The notes below the pieces were generated by a model. That model saw only the letters and a program-made list of their open reading frames with translations. It had not been told where the DNA came from and made no database searches. Below, in pieces: positions 4,696 through 9,042 of a stretch of 9,042 nucleotides of DNA (positions are counted from its first letter, which is position 1; each line of letters starts with the position of its first letter). Origin of the DNA: Eubacteriales bacterium (GTDB taxonomy: Bacteria > Bacillota > Clostridia > Acetivibrionales > STF1-152); the NCBI GenBank assembly GCA_028703215.1, contig JAQVNH010000030.1, positions 1 to 9,042 on the forward strand. The letters run 5' to 3'. The position numbers and the translations under genes were made by a program.

Positions 4696-7257
4696 TTAAA
4701 GCCATTTAATCATTCCCATATCCATTTTATTAATAAGAGCTTTATTATATGGAAACACCCTGAATGTATAGCTGAATTCTCCGCTTCCGGGGAGCGCAAG
4801 ATCTATTGAATATATTGCGGTCCCATTTTCCAAAGTGTCTGAAACGCTCATTTCCATTGTTTTAGCGTTAATCACATTGCCGTTGGGACCGAGAGCGCCA
4901 TAATACACCTCGACCAGTAAATCTTCTGTGTCAAGCTCTCCGGGATCGACCGATACGCTAAGGCCAACAGGACTGCCATGGGGGATAGTGTGCTCTTCGA
5001 AATGCGGCACATTACCGGGCAATTTTATTGATACGCTGTTCCATTTGCTTCTGATCATGCTTTTCCATGAGGAAAGCTGTTTTGAGCAGCTGTATTCGTT
5101 ATCTTCCATAATGTGAAAACGCCTATGCAACGGGATGTACATTTTTACGGTGTAATCAATCAGCATCCTCTGGGTGCTGTACTTGTGTGAAAGGGATGAA
5201 ATCGATTTGCGAACTTTATGAATCCATTTTTCGGGTATGCCGCTGCTGTTGAGGTCATAATACATAGGCACGATATCATTTTCCAGGACATCATAAATCG
5301 TGTCGCTATCGGCATTGTCCTGCTCGTGATCATTTGCGTAAGTATTATCGCTGCCGATTACCCAGCCGTTCTCTCCGTCATAACCCTCGCACCACCAGCC
5401 GTCAAGAACGCTGAAATTGAGTATTCCGTTGGCGCATACTTTCTGTCCGCTTGTTCCGCAAGCCTCCAAGGGTCTTCTGGGATTGTTCATCCACACGTCA
5501 ACTCCGCTTACGAGCTTTTCAGCTAAAGACATATCATAATTTTCAAGGATGAAGATTTTTCCGGCAAAACCGTCCTGACGGGATATCTCGGTAATTTTCC
5601 TTATAATTTCCTGGGCGGGCTTGTCTGCCGGGTGAGCTTTACCTGCGAAGACTAGTTGAACAGGCTTATTTGGAGCATTTATGATTTTCCGTATCCGGTC
5701 GATATTCCTGAATATGAGGTCAGCCCTCTTGTAAGTTGCAAATCTGCGCGCAAAGCCGATCGTCAGAACATTGGGATCCGGCAAATATCTTGCCGCTTCA
5801 GCCTCAAGCGGATCGGAACCGCATCCCTGGCGGCGCCTCATAAGCCTGTGCTGTATAAAAGTTATCATTTCTCTTTTTAACTTAAGGTGAGCAGACCATA
5901 ATTCCTGATCGGGTATATTGTTGGCATCTGCCCAAATTTCGGGATCAAACAAAGCAGTTTCCCAATTATTACGGAAATATTTGTTGTATAATTTTTTCAT
6001 ATAGCCGGACAGCCAGGTTTGCACATGAACTCCGTTTGTTATGTGTGTTACAGGGACCTCGCAGGTTGGGAGTTCGCTCCAGAGACTGTTGAATATTTTT
6101 CTGGAGACTTCTCCGTGAAGCTCGCTTACTCCGTTTCTGTAACCCGATAAATTCAGTGCCAGCACTGTCATATTAAAATTATGGATATCATTGTCCCGAA
6201 CACCAAGACGAAGAAATTCATCAATGTTTATGCCAAGCTTATCCCAAAACCCGTTAAAATACCTTGAGACATCGCCGGATGGGAATACATCATTGCCTGC
6301 GGGGACAGATGTGTGTGTAGTAAAAACCAGTGAAGAGCGCACAGCTTCCAAAGCCTCGCTGTATTTGCGACCGCCATCCTGAACATGCCTGCGAAGCAAT
6401 TCCAAAGCCAGAAAAGAGGAGTGTCCTTCGTTCATGTGATAAACATCAGGTTTGATACCTACTGCGTCAAGTGCTTTGGCGCCGCCGATCCCCAGAAGTA
6501 TCTCCTGCTGTATCCTGGTTTCCATAGTGCCGCCATAAAGACGCGAAGTGATCGCCCGATCGTCGGGGGTGTTCATATCCGTATCAGTATCCATCAGATA
6601 AAGAGAAACCCTTCCTATCGATACCTGCCAGATCTTTGCATAGAGCTTCCTTCCGGGGAAATCCACGCCGATATGCATTTGATTTCCGTCAACTCCCTCG
6701 ACAGGCTTTATCGGAAGCATCGAAGCATCAAGGTCCGGATATTCGGTTTCCTGTACGCCGCAGCTATTTATAAACTGGTTGAAATATCCGTGCTTGTAAA
6801 ACAAACCGACTGCTGTAAACGGCAGTCCCAGATCGGAAGCGGTCTTGCAATGGTCTCCCGAAAGAATGCCCAAGCCGCCTGAGTATATTGGCAGCACATG
6901 AGATAATCCGTATTCCGCTGAAAAATATGCGATTTTCATGTCATTGTCATCGCTGTGATTATCAGAAAACCAAGTATTTTTTTCCGTAAGATAATCGTCA
7001 TATTTTTTTACCAGCTGATCATACCTGGACATAAAGTCAGCGTTTTTTGACATTTCATCAAGCCGCCCGCAGTTTACTAGTTTTAAAAAACGGACAGGAT
7101 TGCCATCTGATTTGCCCCACAGATCGCTGTCAATTTCACTGTAAAGCTCTGAAAGTTCGCTGTTCCATGACCACCATAAATTATATGATATGTCGGAGAG
7201 TCTTGAGAGACTCGCCGGAACTATTGATTCTACCTTGATTTTACCTGCTGCTCGCAT
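4696..7257 (-). CDS. glgP: Alpha-glucan phosphorylase (GT35 family)
   Basis: This 853-residue cytoplasmic enzyme should release glucose-1-phosphate from glycogen or maltodextrins using phosphate and pyridoxal phosphate. It matches the prokaryotic alpha-glucan phosphorylase subfamily, which differs from the classical glycogen phosphorylases. A DUF3417-type N-terminal segment (about 12-120) carries SDISYNLWWSWN. Other signatures are IAYFSAEYGLSHVLPIYSGG (109-128), HMNEGHSS (274-281), THITNGVH (404-411), GFARRFATYKRADLI (501-515) and NPRRPLEACGTSGQK (592-606), where Lys606 should hold PLP. The stretch from about 740 to 848 is an extra C-terminal beta-rich domain. The ATG at 7257 follows GGAGG with a five-base gap. 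Substitutions in the PLP loop (Cys600, Gln605) differ from the commoner ASGTSGMK. The gene probably serves storage-glucan breakdown and is divergent from thioredoxin. Confidence 0.95.
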   Translation of the reverse strand: MRAAGKIKVESIVPASLSRLSDISYNLWWSWNSELSELYSEIDSDLWGKSDGNPVRFLKLVNCGRLDEMSKNADFMSRYDQLVKKYDDYLTEKNTWFSDNHSDDNDMKIAYFSAEYGLSHVLPIYSGGLGILSGDHCKTASDLGLPFTAVGLFYKHGYFNQFINSCGVQETEYPDLDASMLPIKPVEGVDGNQMHIGVDFPGRKLYAKIWQVSIGRVSLYLMDTDTDMNTPDDRAITSRLYGGTMETRIQQEILLGIGGAKALDAVGIKPDVYHMNEGHSSFLALELLRRHVQDGGRKYSEALEAVRSSLVFTTHTSVPAGNDVFPSGDVSRYFNGFWDKLGINIDEFLRLGVRDNDIHNFNMTVLALNLSGYRNGVSELHGEVSRKIFNSLWSELPTCEVPVTHITNGVHVQTWLSGYMKKLYNKYFRNNWETALFDPEIWADANNIPDQELWSAHLKLKREMITFIQHRLMRRRQGCGSDPLEAEAARYLPDPNVLTIGFARRFATYKRADLIFRNIDRIRKIINAPNKPVQLVFAGKAHPADKPAQEIIRKITEISRQDGFAGKIFILENYDMSLAEKLVSGVDVWMNNPRRPLEACGTSGQKVCANGILNFSVLDGWWCEGYDGENGWVIGSDNTYANDHEQDNADSDTIYDVLENDIVPMYYDLNSSGIPEKWIHKVRKSISSLSHKYSTQRMLIDYTVKMYIPLHRRFHIMEDNEYSCSKQLSSWKSMIRSKWNSVSIKLPGNVPHFEEHTIPHGSPVGLSVSVDPGELDTEDLLVEVYYGALGPNGNVINAKTMEMSVSDTLENGTAIYSIDLALPGSGEFSYTFRVFPYNKALINKMDMGMIKWL

Positions 7258-7293
7258 TGTTTCCTCCGTGGATGCTTTTTATTTGTTATACAT

Positions 7294-7322
7294 TTTATAT
7301 TATATATCAGTTCAAAATGCAA
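7294..7322 (-). promoter_or_regulatory. Probable promoter of the phosphorylase-ATPase unit
   Basis: On the minus strand TTGCAT (7317-7322) is followed after 17 bases by TATAAA (7294-7299), about 37 bases before the phosphorylase start codon. The -35 is only a partial consensus match, and other AT-rich alternatives overlap it. The 7270-7375 region is the divergent control region shared with thioredoxin, whose own promoter could not be fixed with confidence. Confidence 0.4.
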
Positions 7323-7407
7323 AAAAAATAAAAAAGAGTTTAAACAGAAAACGAAAGGGTATAAATAAGCAACAATTATGAATAACATATTTACGGAGGT
7401 ACATAAA

Positions 7408-7743
7408 ATGGCAAGCGATAAAGTCTTAAAACTTACAAGTATGAATTTTGAGCAGGAAGTCGGGAAGTCCGAATTGCCGGTTTTGGTCGATTTCTGGGCA
7501 GGATGGTGCGGTCCGTGTATGGCAGTTGCCCCTATTATAGAAGAGCTTGCAGCTCATTATGACGGAAAACTAAAAGTCGGCAAGGTAAACGTTGATGAGG
7601 AGCCTTCATTGGCAGCTAAATACAGGATCATAAGCATACCGACTATAATGATTTTCAAAAACGGCGAAATAGCCGAAAAGATAAGAGGAATGAACAGTAA
7701 AGCTGTTTTTTCCGAGTGGATCGAGAAAAGTATCAATCAGTAA
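7408..7743 (+). CDS. trxA: Thioredoxin
   Basis: This 111-residue cytoplasmic thiol-disulfide oxidoreductase reduces protein disulfides and is recharged by thioredoxin reductase. The active site WCGPC is at residues 33-37 in the context VDFWAGWCGPCMAVAPII. The conserved cis-proline loop SIPT has Pro78. The C-terminal GMNSKAVFSEWIEKSI forms the last helix. Length is standard. The start at 7408 is preferred over the in-frame ATG at 7378. A strong GGAGGT at 7395-7400 sits seven bases before 7408, whereas nothing resembling a binding site precedes 7378, and the shorter form begins exactly where thioredoxins normally do. No reductase gene is adjacent. The next gene lies beyond a terminator, so it is probably a single-gene transcript. 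Confidence 0.96.
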   Translation: MASDKVLKLTSMNFEQEVGKSELPVLVDFWAGWCGPCMAVAPIIEELAAHYDGKLKVGKVNVDEEPSLAAKYRIISIPTIMIFKNGEIAEKIRGMNSKAVFSEWIEKSINQ

Positions 7744-7814
7744 AGAGCAAAGATTTCATAAAAGAGAGATTTAGATTTATAAACAGATAGATTTTTTCCA
7801 ATAGGAGACAGTTA

Positions 7815-7860
7815 AAATAATGCAGGCGAATGCAAGAGTCGTCTGCATTATTTATTTCTC
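7815..7860 (+). terminator. Hairpin terminator after thioredoxin
   Basis: Bases 7815-7828 (AAATAATGCAGGCG) pair with 7840-7853 (CGTCTGCATTATTT) in a 14-bp stem with one G-U pair and an 11-base loop. A T-rich stretch TTATTTCTC follows. The stem is AT-rich at its base and the T run is interrupted, so termination may be partial. It separates thioredoxin from the next promoter. Confidence 0.65.
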
Positions 7861-7889
7861 TATACAAATATGGTAAATTATTCTATAAT
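7861..7889 (+). promoter_or_regulatory. Promoter of the DivIVA-like gene
   Basis: TATACA (7861-7866, four of six consensus bases) is followed after 17 bases by a perfect TATAAT (7884-7889), 31 bases before the ATG. It starts immediately after the thioredoxin terminator, which supports an independent transcript. Confidence 0.6.
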
Positions 7890-7920
7890 GTAAACAAGTT
7901 CAGATGCGGAGGGGATATCT

Positions 7921-8349
7921 ATGTCAGCTCAAAGCAGGTTCGGTTCTTCACTTTTCGGATTCAACAAAGAGGATGTAAACGAGTATATCGAAAATATTCT
8001 TAAAGAATTCGACAGCAAGCTCAGAGAGAAGGAGAATGAAGCCGATGGCCTTAAGAAGGCCTACAAGGAAATCAAAGCCAAGTATGATGAAATCTCAGAA
8101 AAGGCTCAGAAGATAGAGGCGGACAGGAAAAAGATAGCCGATGTTCTGATCAAAGCGGAAGATACGGCCGAAAGGATATCAATTGAGGCAAGGGATCAGG
8201 CGCTTGCAGACAAGGCGGAAATCGAAAGCCTGGTAGAAGCCGAAAGAGAAAAGCTCGTTGATGCGAAGATGGAGCTGAAATCACTCAGAGACCAAATCGC
8301 GGCAATGCTCGAAAAATTCAAAGACCAGCTGGATGAAAAAGCGGAATAA
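7921..8349 (+). CDS. DivIVA-like coiled-coil protein
   Basis: This is a 142-residue, strongly charged and almost wholly helical protein. The N-terminal segment SSLFGFNKEDVNEYIENI (residues 9-26) resembles the start of DivIVA/GpsB domains, where an FxxxDVxxYIE-type motif precedes a coiled coil and helps membrane binding in curved or septal regions. Residues about 27-140 read as a continuous coiled coil rich in Glu, Lys, Ala and Asp, with short heptad-like repeats (EKAQKIEADRKKIADVLIKAE). It has no signal peptide or TM segment, so it is probably cytoplasmic and possibly associated with the division machinery. Typical DivIVA proteins are somewhat longer. The ATG is set by GGAGGGG at 7908-7914. 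The role in division or cell shape is inferred from the N-terminal motif only; another filament or scaffold role is possible. Confidence 0.75.
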   Translation: MSAQSRFGSSLFGFNKEDVNEYIENILKEFDSKLREKENEADGLKKAYKEIKAKYDEISEKAQKIEADRKKIADVLIKAEDTAERISIEARDQALADKAEIESLVEAEREKLVDAKMELKSLRDQIAAMLEKFKDQLDEKAE

Positions 8350-8371
8350 ATCGCGTAAGAATTAGGCAGTA

Positions 8372-8400
8372 TTGCATTATATACGGCCTTTTAGTATAAT
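8372..8400 (+). promoter_or_regulatory. Promoter of the T-box/Lrp transcript
   Basis: TTGCAT (8372-8377), 17 bases, then a perfect TATAAT (8395-8400). Transcription would start near 8407, about 30 bases before stem I of the T-box, which fits the usual layout. The -35 hexamer is the same TTGCAT proposed for the phosphorylase promoter. Confidence 0.7.
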
Positions 8401-8429
8401 GTTGAAAACCAAATATCAAGATTAAAAGC

Positions 8430-8699
8430 AATGAAGGGGAAAAGTATGTCTGAAACTTTTCAAAGCGAGCCGGTGATAGTGAAAGACCGGTGAAAGGATC
8501 AGTCGGAAAGCAGCCCCGGAGCTCCTCCCGGAAAATCAGAGATTAGATGTTCCTGAAACAGGGATGGCGCGCCCGGCGTTAAAAGGGACGATGTGCAGCA
8601 AGCTGCGTCATCGGTCGAGTGGATGCTTTACGGCATCAACCGGGGTGGTACCGCGAATGATTCCTTCGTCCCTGCTTTTGCAGGGGCGAGGGATTTTTT
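8430..8699 (+). promoter_or_regulatory. T-box riboswitch leader (best specifier reading AGC, serine)
   Basis: The leader senses uncharged tRNA and lets transcription continue into the gene behind it. Stem I is closed by GGGG (8436-8439) with CCCC (8514-8517). It has the loop-E AGTA (8443-8446) opposite GAA (8506-8508), a helix TGTCTGA/TCAGTCG, a CTTTTC/GAAAGG helix, and a CCGG/CCGG distal hairpin at 8470-8490. The three bases after GAA are AGC (8509-8511), followed by the usual A, so a Ser codon is the best specifier. GAGC at 8519-8522 and a GCGTTA F-box-like segment at 8576-8581 fit the family. The T-box GGGTGGTACCGCG is at 8643-8655. The antiterminator pairs GGG and GCGAA with TTCGT and CCC around the UGGUACC bulge, competing with the terminator. 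UGGU best matches discriminator A, which argues somewhat against tRNA-Ser. Confidence 0.95.
8662..8699 (+). terminator. T-box regulated intrinsic terminator
   Basis: TCCTTCGTCCCTGC (8662-8675) pairs with GCAGGGGCGAGGGA (8680-8693) over 14 bp with two G-U pairs and a TTTT loop, followed by six T (8694-8699). Its 5' arm includes the TTCGTCCC used by the antiterminator, so the two structures exclude each other. Confidence 0.92.
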
Positions 8700-8766
8700 A
8701 TTTATAACAGTCGTGATCGTAAAATATGCAAATGATTCATAGAATCGTTTGAAAGGAGCGGGAAAT

Positions 8767-9042
8767 ATGGATGAGTTGCTGGAGATACTTGAAAAAAACG
8801 GCAGGTTCAGCGCAGAAGAGATCGCATTGATGCTGAATAAAAGCGCGGACGAGGTCCGCAAGGAGATCAAAAAGCTTGAAGATGAAAGTATAATAGCGGG
8901 ATACAATACTTTGATAAATTGGGACAAAACCGATAAGGAAAGCGTGTCCGCTCTGATCGAGGTAAAGGTCACGCCGCAAAGGGGCGAGGGATTTGATAAG
9001 GTTGCCGAAAGGATATACCGGTATCCCGAAGTCAAGGCATGC
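8767..9042 (+). CDS. Lrp/AsnC-family transcriptional regulator, partial (3' end beyond window)
   Basis: The 92 visible residues match the Lrp/AsnC family of amino-acid-responsive DNA-binding proteins. Residues 1-50 are the winged helix-turn-helix (MDELLEILEKNGRFSAEEIA, with a recognition part around KSADEVRKEIKKLEDESII), followed by the family's AGYNTLINWDK linker. From about residue 58 the RAM ligand-binding domain begins (VSALIEVKVTPQRGEGFDKV). The full family length is about 150-165, so nearly half the gene lies beyond the edge. The ATG at 8767 follows AAAGGAG (8752-8758). It sits 67 bases after the T-box terminator, so its expression depends on tRNA charging. Lrp-type proteins often control nearby amino-acid genes. 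Here a serine-related aminotransferase, synthetase or transporter may follow, but nothing visible shows this. Confidence 0.93.
   Translation, partial: MDELLEILEKNGRFSAEEIALMLNKSADEVRKEIKKLEDESIIAGYNTLINWDKTDKESVSALIEVKVTPQRGEGFDKVAERIYRYPEVKAC

Noticed and set aside
6385..6882. Plus-strand open frame of 165 codons inside the phosphorylase gene
   Set aside because: The opposite strand encodes conserved phosphorylase motifs throughout this stretch. The plus-strand product has no recognisable motif, so it is a shadow.
7378..7407. Thioredoxin start at 7378
   Set aside because: No ribosome binding site precedes it, while GGAGGT at 7395-7400 is well spaced for the ATG at 7408, which gives the standard thioredoxin length.
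8566..8574. GGCGCGCC palindrome in the leader as a protein binding site
   Set aside because: It falls within the T-box stem II/IIA-B region, where GC-rich pairing is expected, so no separate function is needed.
8628..9035. Minus-strand frames over the T-box and Lrp gene
   Set aside because: They are antisense to the T-box core and the Lrp helix-turn-helix, with no binding site.
1..9042. CRISPR array, tRNA or rRNA gene, phage or defence module
   Set aside because: No regularly spaced repeats, cloverleaf, rRNA core sequence or defence-associated domain was found on either strand.

Overview
The window looks like chromosomal DNA from a low- to mid-GC anaerobic Firmicute, most likely a member of the Clostridia. 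The evidence is the set of gene families: an AbrB-type regulator with a cysteine-rich tail, a PMCA-like Ca2+ P-type ATPase, an alpha-glucan phosphorylase, a DivIVA-like coiled-coil protein, and a T-box leader. Strong GGAGG ribosome binding sites and sigma-A type promoters agree with this. No species can be named from the sequence alone.

Left part (1-1260) is a decaying region. It holds the left end of an IS3-family (IS150-like) insertion sequence. orfA and the -1 frameshift signal are intact, but orfB is cut off just after the first Asp of the DDE triad. Next comes a 16-codon tail that does not belong to the transposase. After it is a DNA-deoxyinosine (uracil-DNA glycosylase superfamily) glycosylase gene broken by an internal deletion and frameshifts. 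No right IS end is visible.

Middle part (1318-7257): a small two-TM membrane protein (+ strand) converges on an AbrB-family regulator (- strand). Two long - strand genes follow: a Ca2+-transporting P-type ATPase and, upstream of it in transcription order, an alpha-glucan phosphorylase. These two are 75 nt apart with no clear terminator between them, so they may be co-transcribed from a promoter near 7294-7322.

Right part (7378-9042): thioredoxin is transcribed divergently from the phosphorylase. It is followed by a hairpin terminator, then a separately promoted DivIVA-like coiled-coil protein, and then a promoter driving a complete T-box riboswitch. The T-box controls an Lrp/AsnC-family regulator that runs off the window edge. 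The T-box/Lrp arrangement is the most interesting item: a tRNA-sensing leader in front of a transcription factor. The best reading of the specifier is AGC (Ser), yet the antiterminator UGGU would pair best with a tRNA carrying discriminator base A. No CRISPR array, tRNA, rRNA, phage module or recognisable defence system was found.
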